Assembly (NCBI RefSeq): GCF_014696825.1
Contig: NZ_JACJQU010000027.1
Coordinates: forward strand, 1 to 58,314
Direction of reading: 5' to 3'
Source: Anabaena sphaerica FACHB-251
GTDB taxonomy: Bacteria; Cyanobacteriota; Cyanobacteriia; Cyanobacteriales; Nostocaceae
DNA: 58,314 nucleotides
Of this stretch, positions 8,855 through 16,114 are shown in pieces (within the stretch, counting starts at the first letter, position 1; every line of letters starts with the position of its first letter). Below the pieces are notes generated by a model, which worked only from the letters and a program-made list of their open reading frames with translations, did not search any database and had not been told where the DNA came from. The translations under genes were made by a program, and so were the position numbers.

Positions 8855-9196
8855 TTAATCTTCATCCCTAGCATGAACTTGAGCCGGGGGACTAGTTGCT
8901 TCCACAGCGGTAAATGGTTGCAGAATTCTATAAGAATGAATTGCTCCCTTCGGTACAACCCAAGAACTGCCTTCTTCTAGTAAAATTGTTTGTCCAGCAA
9001 TATCTAATTCTGCTTGTCCATTAATTACATAACCAACAGTTTCATATTCCCGTTGAGTTGGTACTTTTTCCTCTCCAGGTTCTTCGTTTTCCCACAGCCG
9101 CATCGAAACAGTTTTACCGGATGCAAGATACTTTTGACCAAGTTTACCTGTTGGGGAATAGGCAGAATCTACTTTTTTAACACTGGTGTCACTCAT
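8855..9196 (-). CDS. Single-domain cupin protein
   Basis: 113 aa. One cupin_2 barrel: the first motif is degraded (REYETVGYVINGQAELDI, with no clear His pair) and the second reads LLEEGSSWVVPKGAIHSYRI, retaining one His. Metal ligands are therefore incomplete by eye, and catalysis should not be assumed. The protein is soluble with no signal peptide. It sits upstream of ureE on the same strand but separated by 120 bp and a hairpin, so a shared transcript is not certain. Confidence 0.8.
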   Translation of the reverse strand: MSDTSVKKVDSAYSPTGKLGQKYLASGKTVSMRLWENEEPGEEKVPTQREYETVGYVINGQAELDIAGQTILLEEGSSWVVPKGAIHSYRILQPFTAVEATSPPAQVHARDED

Positions 9197-9416
9197 AATA
9201 GTTTAGCCTGCAATAAGCCTTAAATGTGAAGTGTTTTGAAGATTTAATGTAACCATTCAGGAATGGAATGATCCCCGACTTCTTTGATTATCATGTTAAT
9301 AAAATTTGAATTGATTCCAGAAGTTGGGGATATGGGGATCAACAAAAGCTATAGCTGAATGCTTACGATTTAATTTGCATGATGGGGGTAAGCCTTATGC
9401 ACTAACCCCCCAAGAG
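9197..9416. other. Intergenic region with diverged hairpin
   Basis: Contains GATCCCCGACTTCTTTGA at about 9270 and its partner CCAGAAGTTGGGGAT near 9320-9335, i.e. the dispersed hairpin with its arms pushed about 40 bp apart. No gene supported. Confidence 0.5.
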
Positions 9417-9827
9417 TTATCTCTTGTCTCTCAATATTCTTTCAGGTGGTATATTATCTTGATAATATCCAGATTTACCTCCAGTAATTGGCTCTACGGT
9501 TTTTTCCACATTTGTGCGGACATCCTCTAAAAACTCTCTTGTAGATTCAGGAATAGGTTCATCAAGATTGAGTTTCTCTTTAATATTATCAGCAGTTCCT
9601 TTGAGTTTTCTTTGGGCATTGTCTAGCTGCTGATCATTTCTTATTGCTCCTCGGTCTGGTGTACCTTTATAATAAACACCTTCTGGAGTTGTAACGGTCT
9701 CAGCTTGTGCTACTAGCATCGCATTACCAGAGCTAAAAGCTTGGAAGCCGAAAAAGGTAACTGCTACAAAAGAGATTACTAGCAAACGTACAATTACACG
9801 TTGTAGATTCTTGAAAAAACCGTTCAT
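9417..9827 (-). CDS. Conserved secreted or lumenal protein, function unknown
   Basis: 136 aa from the ATG at 9827, chosen because AAGGA lies 6 nt upstream; the longer frame from 9896 adds 23 residues without a ribosome site. Residues 8-40 form a hydrophobic signal segment (VRLLVISFVAVTFFGFQAF) followed by a small-residue run and AQAE, a likely signal-peptidase site. The mature part is hydrophilic and probably helical (LDNAQRKLKGTADNIKEKLN, then VRTNVEKTVEPITGG), reminiscent of small CsbD/LEA-like stress proteins, but I do not recognise the family. Its neighbour upstream is the DJ-1/PfpI fusion. Confidence 0.7.
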   Translation of the reverse strand: MNGFFKNLQRVIVRLLVISFVAVTFFGFQAFSSGNAMLVAQAETVTTPEGVYYKGTPDRGAIRNDQQLDNAQRKLKGTADNIKEKLNLDEPIPESTREFLEDVRTNVEKTVEPITGGKSGYYQDNIPPERILRDKR

Positions 9828-9908
9828 AAGTATCCTTAAAGAGATTAAAGTTTGTGAGGGACAAATTTGGTGAATTTGTCTTGTTTGTGTGGGCAAAAAA
9901 TCAACAAT

Positions 9909-11006
9909 TTACATTGTCACGGCAGCACTAGAAGTAGGTTTAGGAGGCTTAATATCAGCCGCTATCCGTGACCGATAAAGTTCTACTAATCGCTGTTCAT
10001 ATTTACCCAAATCGTTGTGAATTTCTTTGAAAATAGCTGTTGCTACTGGGTCAGTATACATTGCAGACAAATTGCTAATATCACCAATCCCTGTTTGCAC
10101 ATCACCCAAGGCACAACGGATTTGATAGATATCATCACTGCCACTCAAGGCAGATTGTACCTTGGCATATTGATTAGCAATATTAGCCGCAAAAGATGGT
10201 TTTTCATGCAAGCGATGAAGATAAGTTTCTAGCTTTTGAATGTGGTGCTGTTTATTACTTATCATGTCTTGAAACAGGTTTTTTACTTCCTGATCTGATT
10301 CTTTTTCTAGATACTTTTCTAGAGCTTCTAAAGAATAACGTTCACCACCTAAAGCAGTATTTAAACCTTTAACAATGTCATTCTTTGTGGAACCACCCCA
10401 AGCATCAGCTAATTTCCACCATTCAGCACTTGTGTCTTTTTCATCAGGTAAATTAGCATCTTTACCACCATAACCTAAACGATTTAAAATTGCGGTTGTA
10501 AAAATTGCTAAGTCGCCAGGTTCACGAGATGTAATCAAATTACCATCCACCACTACTGGCTCATCTAGATAATTTCCACCCGCATTGGTTATGTCTTTAC
10601 GAATAGCAGTAAATCCAGTTACTTGTTTACCTTTAAGTAAATCACCTTCAATTAAAACCTGTGGTCCGTGACATACTGCTGCTATTAATTTGCCTTGCTT
10701 CATTGCTTCACGAACAAAGCAAACTGTGTTACAATTGCGCCGCATTTGATCAGGAGCCATACCGCCAGGAATTACAACTGCTGCAAATTCATCAACCATG
10801 GCTTCTGTGGTTGTTCCATCAGCTTGTACGCTCAGTTTCCCACGTTTACCCTTATATTTTTCATTCATCCGCGAACCCAGGACTACTACCTCCATTCCCG
10901 CTTGTTTTAGTCCGTTACAAGGAATTATAAATTCTAAATCTTCTACTCCTTGTTCAATGAGAATTGCCACTTTTTTCTTACTAGAATGATGATTATTGTT
11001 TATCAT
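9909..11006 (-). CDS. DJ-1/PfpI-family protein fused to a ferritin-like helical domain
   Basis: 365 aa. Residues 11-185 are a DJ-1/PfpI (class I glutamine amidotransferase-like) domain: VAILIEQGVEDLEFIIP with the conserved Glu, VVIPGGMAPDQMR, and the nucleophile elbow AAVCHGPQ. This superfamily includes stress proteases, deglycases and chaperones; which activity applies is unknown. Residues about 215-350 are helical with E..H patterns (ERYSLEALEKYLEKESDQEV, NKQHHIQKLETYLHRLHEK) like DUF2383/PA2169 ferritin-like four-helix bundles. The linker contains EWWKLADAWGG. The fusion and the neighbouring DUF2267 gene suggest an oxidative or general stress role (inference). Confidence 0.85.
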   Translation of the reverse strand: MINNNHHSSKKKVAILIEQGVEDLEFIIPCNGLKQAGMEVVVLGSRMNEKYKGKRGKLSVQADGTTTEAMVDEFAAVVIPGGMAPDQMRRNCNTVCFVREAMKQGKLIAAVCHGPQVLIEGDLLKGKQVTGFTAIRKDITNAGGNYLDEPVVVDGNLITSREPGDLAIFTTAILNRLGYGGKDANLPDEKDTSAEWWKLADAWGGSTKNDIVKGLNTALGGERYSLEALEKYLEKESDQEVKNLFQDMISNKQHHIQKLETYLHRLHEKPSFAANIANQYAKVQSALSGSDDIYQIRCALGDVQTGIGDISNLSAMYTDPVATAIFKEIHNDLGKYEQRLVELYRSRIAADIKPPKPTSSAAVTM

Positions 11007-11079
11007 TGGTTTTCTTTCCCTGGTTAATTCTAAGAACTGCTCTTGTCAACTGATTTAGGAATCGATCTCAAATTGCACA

Positions 11080-11481
11080 TTATGCTGGCATTTCACCTGT
11101 TGGTGATGTGGTAAATAATTCCTCATAATCATGTGAAAAATAGGTGTGAAATTTCTTGAACTTCTCCGGAGTTACAGCATTTTGTAAAACAGCAAAAACA
11201 GCCCGAACGTGCATTGCGGCTGTAGTTGGTTCGATGTTTTCTTTTTGACTGGCTCGTTCAATAAACTCTTGTAGGTGAAAAGATTGACTAGCTTCTATCT
11301 CTCTTCCGCGCAAACAGTCACCTAATTCTGGTGGTATTTGTGCAGCTAATTCTTGTGCTTCATTTTTAGGAATAAGTTCTCTCACCGTTTCTAATGTCGC
11401 ACGAGTAGCCACTTCTGCTTCTTCACGGGAATTTGATTGAGATAGGCTTTGTACATGGGTAATGAACTCTGTATATTCCAC
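11080..11481 (-). CDS. DUF2267 domain protein
   Basis: 133 aa. Matches the DUF2267 pattern: an N-terminal MEYTEFITHVQ, EVATRATLETVRELIPKNEA, LAAQIPPELGDCLRG, FIERAS and HVRAVFAVLQNAVTPEK. The family is soluble, helical and of unknown function, often beside stress and redox genes in cyanobacteria and proteobacteria. It is co-directional with the DJ-1/PfpI fusion, 73 bp apart, so one operon is likely. Confidence 0.85.
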   Translation of the reverse strand: MEYTEFITHVQSLSQSNSREEAEVATRATLETVRELIPKNEAQELAAQIPPELGDCLRGREIEASQSFHLQEFIERASQKENIEPTTAAMHVRAVFAVLQNAVTPEKFKKFHTYFSHDYEELFTTSPTGEMPA

Positions 11482-11588
11482 TTTTTAATCTCCTCTGTTA
11501 AACCTGAAAAAATAAAATTCATAAAAATTTCTTATTATACTTAGGTGAGATGAGGCTAGTTGAATTAGATATTGATTCCTGGAGAATA

Positions 11589-11720
11589 ATGAATAATCGC
11601 CAACAGCTATTTTCTCAACCTAAATTATCCAAAGATAATATTAATGAATTCCCAGTTACCAGATTAATATCTAATAAAATTATTCACTTCGTTCTGAGGG
11701 GATATATTTTATATAACTAA
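11589..11720 (+). CDS. Possible 43-aa small protein
   Basis: A short ORF begins MNNRQQLFSQPKLSKDNINE and ends GYILYN. GGAG lies 5 nt before the ATG, a decent ribosome site. No family recognised and codon evidence is too short to judge; it fills the divergent gap between the DUF2267 gene and the gene at 11795. Confidence 0.25.
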   Translation: MNNRQQLFSQPKLSKDNINEFPVTRLISNKIIHFVLRGYILYN

Positions 11721-11794
11721 AGTATTAAATCCTTAGTTAGATAAAGATATTTTGTGAAAAGGTTATAATAAAAAAGCAGCTAGTGGCTATTATC

Positions 11795-12217
11795 ATGACA
11801 AAGAAACGAAATAATCACGAAAATAAATCTGATGATTTGCCACAGGAAATTACTGAATCCTATGGTACTGGCGTAAAAGACTTACCTGGATATAATGTTG
11901 GTCAACGTTCGCTGCGAGAACATAGACAGGAGTATATAGAAAGCAGTCCTGAATTTCCTGCTGAATTCACTATTGCTGCTGATGAAGTTGATACTTATTG
12001 GCAAGATACTGTAGGAGATGAAGCTGTTGGTGGTACTGTTGCTACTCCTGACAAAAATGTAACTGAAGAATTAGAAGCAGCTGTGGGTTTAGAAATGAAT
12101 GATTATGCCTTTCTTCGCACTAACGATATTTTAGAACATCGTGATGATGCCCGTTGGGAACTAGAGCCAAAGTCTTCAGAAGATTATCAAGAACGGCGGC
12201 AGCAAGATAATTCATAA
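11795..12217 (+). CDS. Acidic DUF6335-like conserved protein
   Basis: 140 aa from ATG 11795 (a GTG 12 nt earlier, at 11783, is an alternative). Very acidic and hydrophilic, with the conserved central block VGDEAVGGTVATPDKNVTEE followed by LEAAVGLEMND, which I associate with the cyanobacterial DUF6335 family. No membrane segment or signal. Function unknown. It is divergent from the DUF2267/DJ-1 operon and may share its regulatory region. Confidence 0.7.
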   Translation: MTKKRNNHENKSDDLPQEITESYGTGVKDLPGYNVGQRSLREHRQEYIESSPEFPAEFTIAADEVDTYWQDTVGDEAVGGTVATPDKNVTEELEAAVGLEMNDYAFLRTNDILEHRDDARWELEPKSSEDYQERRQQDNS

Positions 12218-12300
12218 TTGAATCATAATTATGAATTTTAAATTTTCCCAGATAGATAGATGGGGTTGATATTAACTATTTTCAACCCCATCCTGACGAA

Positions 12301-12441
12301 TTAAGTAGAAAGGCAGAAAAAAACCGTAGACGCGCAGCGGCTTCTCGGAGAGTAGTATGTAACAAAAAGTAAAGTTGTTAAAAACCTATTCCTTCCAGTC
12401 TTGTCATAACGACAATTTTTAACGCCGACCTACTTAGTATT
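12301..12441. mobile_element. MITE-like element with TAAGTAG ends
   Basis: Left end TTAAGTAGAAAGGCAGAAAA; right end, read in reverse complement, CTAAGTAGGTCGGCGTTAAA. The two share TAAGTAG and a GGC..AAAA core and resemble the ends of the 144-bp repeat at 109 and 4441 (TAAGTAAGTGGGCGTTAAA), so these may be relatives mobilised by one transposase. About 141 bp and non-coding. The rest of the gap 12218-12676 holds nothing I can identify. Confidence 0.5.
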
Positions 12442-12676
12442 TAGCAACTAAATCCTAACTCCTCAACCTTGCCAAGCATTATTTATCTTTGCTTTTGATA
12501 TTTTCATGCAATTAAAAATGCTAATAATCTGGCAACACACTCCGCCCAAGCCCACTTTTTTTTTGGTGTTCTTATGTTTAATTCTTCTTTTTTATAGATG
12601 AGATACATCTGTCTTCAGTAGGGTTCCCTAATACTTGTACTTTTGTTAAGGTGAATCACATAATCAATTAATAGTG

Positions 12677-13180
12677 ATGGCAGCAGCAATGACATTTACA
12701 CAAACAAGTGATCCAACTATTCGTGAACATATCCAGTCTTGGCGTAAATTAGATGTGGATCAACAGTTAGCTTTGTTTTGGTTTATTTACCAAGAAATGG
12801 GTAGCTCAATTACGCCAGCAGCACCTTATGCCAGTACTGCTTCTTCAGAAATTGCTGAGGGTTTATTTGAGCAGGTTGAACAATTAGAGGCAGAAGAACA
12901 GTTACAAGTTCAGCGTGATTTAATTAATCAAACAGATAGCCTCATTTCCCGTGAATATGGTTCTTTAAGTGATACCACTAAGCTGTTATTTTGGTATCGA
13001 CTAGCCCAAGGTATGGAAGGTATGACCATCATTACTATGCCTCCTAATTTCCAACTTTCCTCAGCAGCCGAAAATTTGCTCAATAGAATCAAAAATTTAT
13101 CTTTTGAGCAGCAAATTACTCTTTTCCGTGATTATGTTTCTCCAATGGGTACTGAACCAAAAGCTGGAGCAGAAATTTAG
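12677..13180 (+). CDS. Helical carotenoid protein (OCP N-terminal-domain homologue)
   Basis: 167 aa, i.e. the all-helical N-terminal domain of orange carotenoid protein with no C-terminal NTF2-like domain. Diagnostic features: IREHIQSWRKLDVDQQLALF at the start, EQVEQLEAEEQLQVQRDL in the middle, and SREYGSLSDTTKLLFWYRLA containing the conserved aromatic carotenoid contact, then IITMPPNFQLS. HCPs bind a carotenoid and quench singlet oxygen or phycobilisome energy depending on the subtype; the subtype is not assigned here. ATGs at 12677 and 12689 both fit, without a clear Shine-Dalgarno. A terminator follows the miniature element downstream. Confidence 0.92.
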   Translation: MAAAMTFTQTSDPTIREHIQSWRKLDVDQQLALFWFIYQEMGSSITPAAPYASTASSEIAEGLFEQVEQLEAEEQLQVQRDLINQTDSLISREYGSLSDTTKLLFWYRLAQGMEGMTIITMPPNFQLSSAAENLLNRIKNLSFEQQITLFRDYVSPMGTEPKAGAEI

Positions 13181-13214
13181 GTCTGATAGTATTTAGATAG
13201 CTGGAAATAGATAC

Positions 13215-13306
13215 AGGACTTACGCCAAACAGCACGAAAGTAGGGATAATTCATGAATTACCCCTACGCAAGAATAAGGCTTTCAGTCGTATCTTGCGTA
13301 AGTCCT
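13215..13306. mobile_element. Small inverted-repeat element (AGGACTTACGC ends)
   Basis: Ends AGGACTTACGCC and GCGTAAGTCCT are complementary. The centre, 13240-13267, is a near-perfect 28-bp palindrome (GTAGGGATAATTC / GAATTACCCCTAC). This combination is a common cyanobacterial intergenic element; here it lies just 3' of the first HCP gene. Confidence 0.75.
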
Positions 13307-13318
13307 AAGATAAACAGA

Positions 13319-13364
13319 TAAACACAGAGTAAACACTATGCTTGTTACTCTGTGTTTTTTATTT
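13319..13364 (+). terminator. Rho-independent terminator after HCP gene 1
   Basis: AAACACAGAGTAA pairs with TTACTCTGTGTT around a loop and is followed directly by TTTTATTTT. Stem of 12 bp, well placed to end transcripts of the HCP gene at 12677. Confidence 0.8.
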
Positions 13365-13618
13365 TGGTGATTGGGGCAGCTGCACCCTTACATCATAACG
13401 CCCTTTGCTTCTTATTTGCTAATTTTAATGGCTTTAAATTAGTCTTCATCTGTCCTGGGACTGGTTTAAATTTGGGGGATTTTTATTAGGATTCTACCTT
13501 TTTATAGTGTTCTCAGTAATTGATTATTTTATATTATAAAGACAAACATTTATAGTTTAATTTAAATATTTTGGATGGCAAATTCTATCATGTAGAGTTC
13601 ATTACAAATGCTTCATAA

Positions 13619-13855
13619 GTAGTAGAAATTCCTTCTAATGTCGATGCTTACCTTAAGCATGATTATCAGTTACTCGATAGTGAATCTAAATTAGCCTTTT
13701 GGGTTGTAATACCCAAAAGATCTTCACCGATAATTGCAAATGTCAAGCAGGAATATATGCTGATGGCAAAATCAAGAAAGTTGGTGAATTTTCTCAACTC
13801 ACTCAATCGGGATAAATTAGTATTCTTCCTGAACCAAGTGTTATAAACCTGGAGG
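13619..13855 (+). pseudogene. 5'-truncated third helical carotenoid protein
   Basis: An open frame with no start codon runs from 13619 to the TAA at about 13853-13855. It contains QLLDSESKLAFWVVIPK and ends LVNFLNSLNRDKLVFFLNQ. This aligns without gaps for about 49 residues with the C-terminal end of the next gene (AKLAFWYLLAER ... VGNFLKSLNTNDLVSFM), so it is an OCP-N-domain copy that has lost roughly its first 90-95 residues. Upstream of 13619 is an in-frame stop and no recognisable remainder. It ends a few bases before the Shine-Dalgarno (GGAGG) of the intact gene at 13861. Confidence 0.8.
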
Positions 13856-13860
13856 TTTTT

Positions 13861-14370
13861 ATGACTGCGACGAATGTTAACCCCATAGCACAGGCTGTAT
13901 CCACTTTTAATAGGTTAGATGTAGATGATCAACTGGCAGTTCTGGGTTTACTCTATGCGGATATTGCCAACCAAATTCCTGCCAATGTAATAGATTTTTT
14001 GCCCACAGAAAAGGCTGCGAATTTGGTAGCACAAATTCAGCAGTTTTCTCCAGAAGAACAGCTGTATGCTTTGCGAGATATCTTGCCGTCCACTCGCAAT
14101 GATCAAGATGAAGTCATGCTTGATCCACACCCTAGTAAAGCAATGGTAGAACTGAGTCGAGGCGGGACGACAATTCCTACTGGTGAATATGGTTCAATGA
14201 ATACAGAAGCTAAGTTGGCTTTTTGGTATTTACTAGCAGAAAGATTGGGTACTACATTGATTGCTATACCCCAAGATTATCACCTTTCTGAGTCAGCGAT
14301 AGAAGTGGGTAACTTCCTGAAATCATTAAATACTAATGATTTAGTATCTTTTATGAAAGGAGTGTTGTAA
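13861..14370 (+). CDS. Helical carotenoid protein (second, divergent paralogue)
   Basis: 169 aa, OCP N-terminal-domain fold only. IAQAVSTFNRLDVDDQLAVL, LVAQIQQFSPEEQLYALRDI and GEYGSMNTEAKLAFWYLLAE match the family; the segment at about 88-108 (EVMLDPHPSKAMVELSRGG) is longer than in the first paralogue. GGAGG lies 7 nt before the ATG, a strong ribosome site. The different loop suggests another HCP subclass and possibly another role (quencher versus carotenoid carrier); this is inference. No ocp, frp or CTDH gene lies nearby. Its last 12 codons are part of a triplicated 173-bp unit. Confidence 0.9.
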   Translation: MTATNVNPIAQAVSTFNRLDVDDQLAVLGLLYADIANQIPANVIDFLPTEKAANLVAQIQQFSPEEQLYALRDILPSTRNDQDEVMLDPHPSKAMVELSRGGTTIPTGEYGSMNTEAKLAFWYLLAERLGTTLIAIPQDYHLSESAIEVGNFLKSLNTNDLVSFMKGVL

Positions 14371-14853
14371 AAAGCAGTCTAGTGTCTTCTAGCTTGAGGA
14401 AAGGGTAAAGAATCTTGTGGTTCCTGATTGTACAATTTTATTTTGACACCAGTAGAGACGTTCCGACGGAACGTCTCTACTTTACATTTGTTGCCCAAAA
14501 GTTTGAGAATGATTTAGTATCTTTTATGAAAGGAGTGTTGTAAAAAGCAGTCTAGTGTCTTCTAGCTTGAGGAAAGGGTAAAGAATCTTGTGATTCCTGA
14601 TTGTACAATTTTATTTTGACACCAGTAGAGACGTTCCGTCGGAACGTCTCTACTTTACATTTGTTGACCAAAAGTTTGAGAATGATTTAGTATCTTTTAT
14701 GAAAGGAGTGTTGTAAAAAGCAGTCTAGTGTCTTCTAGCTTGAGGAAAAGGTAAAGAATCTTGTGATTCCTGATTGTACAATTTTATTTTGACACCAGTA
14801 GAGACGTTCCGTCGGAACGTCTCTACTTTACATTTGTTGACCAAAAGTTTGAG
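14335..14853. repeat. Three tandem 173-bp repeats including the 3' end of an HCP gene
   Basis: Units start at 14335, 14508 and 14681. Each begins with the last 12 codons of the HCP gene (AATGATTTAGTATC...) and carries a 29-bp palindrome, GTAGAGACGTTCC-GNC-GGAACGTCTCTAC, at 14452-14480, 14625-14653 and 14798-14826. Copies differ by only a handful of substitutions, so the amplification is recent. In copies 2 and 3 the coding tail is an orphan. Confidence 0.95.
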
Positions 14854-15655
14854 GTTGAATTTAGTATTGGCCTACTATTGCTTTCAGCTAAAACCCTCTG
14901 CTGCCATCCGAATACTAAAAAAGTACAACATAGTAAGCCCACCAAAAATCGAAGTTGCCAATTCTTCATGGTAAATAATCTAGTAGTTTTTATTGCTGAA
15001 CAAGGTCAATACCCTGTCGGATTTTATAATTACTTTTTACGAGATAACGGATGGTGTTTATTTTTTGTAATTTAAGATTTTTGTATATAGCTGTAGCCAG
15101 GATAATTAGGACATGATTAGTCCTTGAAACCAAAGAATAACAAGGGTTTTACTCTTGCATGAGAGCAAGATTGCCTCTTGTCTTATGCTATAAATAGAAA
15201 TGAAGATTTATGTAGTTTTTATTCAAAAATTATGATTTTACTAAAATTTTTAATTTAGCAAAATTTTTCTTCTCAAAACAAAGTTTTTTATTTTCTAAGT
15301 ATACTTCCTAGATTAGAGACAATAATTAAAAGTGGATTTTGCGAATTTATACTGAAACATTTTCAGCTAATCCATCTGCTTATTGACTAGCTAAGTTGAC
15401 ACACAAAGTTAAATTTTACACAATCATGTCTATAATTCGCTCACCATTCAACTCTCAAAATACCTTGAGCAAATCCGTCTCTATACCTATCGAGGTGCTT
15501 GAGTCGATCTAATTTTAGTTTTTTGAAGTGATTGATACGAATTTTGCATTTTATTTATATTAGTAATACTTATAACTAGCCTGCTTAGGCTATTTAATCT
15601 ATTTGTAATAAAATCACCTACTGCTCTTTCGCAAAATTAGAAGATCCACTACAAT
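14854..15655. other. 800-bp AT-rich gap, no recognised gene
   Basis: Two overlapping short frames (14774-14974 and 14878-15075) exist but have no ribosome site, no family resemblance, and begin inside the tandem repeat. The rest is AT-rich with no hairpin or RNA gene that I can support. Confidence 0.5.
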
Positions 15656-15682
15656 TAAGATACCATAAATTGAGGTATCTTA
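15656..15682. promoter_or_regulatory. Perfect inverted repeat at the start of a small RHH gene
   Basis: TAAGATACC at 15656-15664 and GGTATCTTA at 15674-15682, 9-bp arms with a 9-bp spacer, ending 3 bp before the ATG at 15686. Placement suggests an operator for autoregulation by the ribbon-helix-helix protein, or an RNA hairpin masking the start. Confidence 0.6.
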
Positions 15683-15685
15683 AAT

Positions 15686-15847
15686 ATGCCTAAACCTGAA
15701 ATATACATCACTTTTAGACTAACCCAGCCAGAGAAAGATTTGCTCCGGGAGTATTGTGAACAAACGGGTAGAAATCAAACAGATGTGTTGCGAGAATTGA
15801 TACGGGGATTAAAACGTCGAATCAAAAGAACAAATGAAGAGGTTTAA
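15686..15847 (+). CDS. Small CopG/ribbon-helix-helix-like DNA-binding protein
   Basis: 53 aa. MPKPEIYITFRLTQPEKDLL gives the short beta strand of an RHH fold (IYITFRL), followed by two predicted helices, EKDLLREYCEQTG and NQTDVLRELIRGLKRR, separated by the characteristic G-R-N turn. The C-terminus is basic. RHH proteins bind DNA as dimers and are often antitoxins or autorepressors; no toxin gene is adjacent, so this is a stand-alone regulator or an orphan antitoxin. A palindrome overlaps its start region. Confidence 0.7.
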   Translation: MPKPEIYITFRLTQPEKDLLREYCEQTGRNQTDVLRELIRGLKRRIKRTNEEV

Positions 15848-16114
15848 AAGCTGATTAATATTACTATATAATGATTGGTAAACCTTTCTGCTTTCACACA
15901 TGGGATTGGTAACAATGCAAGTAGTTTTTAACTCTAATTTGAATTATCAATTTTTTAGTTTCTATTTTCCAACGGCTCACCCTGGCTAAACAATCAATTA
16001 ACAATCAGGGTATACTATGAAGCAATGATAGTTACAACTAAAACGTAACATAATAAATTTCCTGTTCCAATTCAGCTTTCGTAAATTCTAAATCCTACTA
16101 TAGCAAATAAAGTT

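Noticed and set aside
9324-9530. 68-aa plus-strand frame before the secreted-protein gene
   Set aside because: It overlaps the 3' end of the minus-strand gene at 9417 and has no ribosome site or family.
14774-15075. Two overlapping short plus-strand frames after the tandem repeats
   Set aside because: They start inside the repeat or lack a ribosome site, and show no family resemblance.
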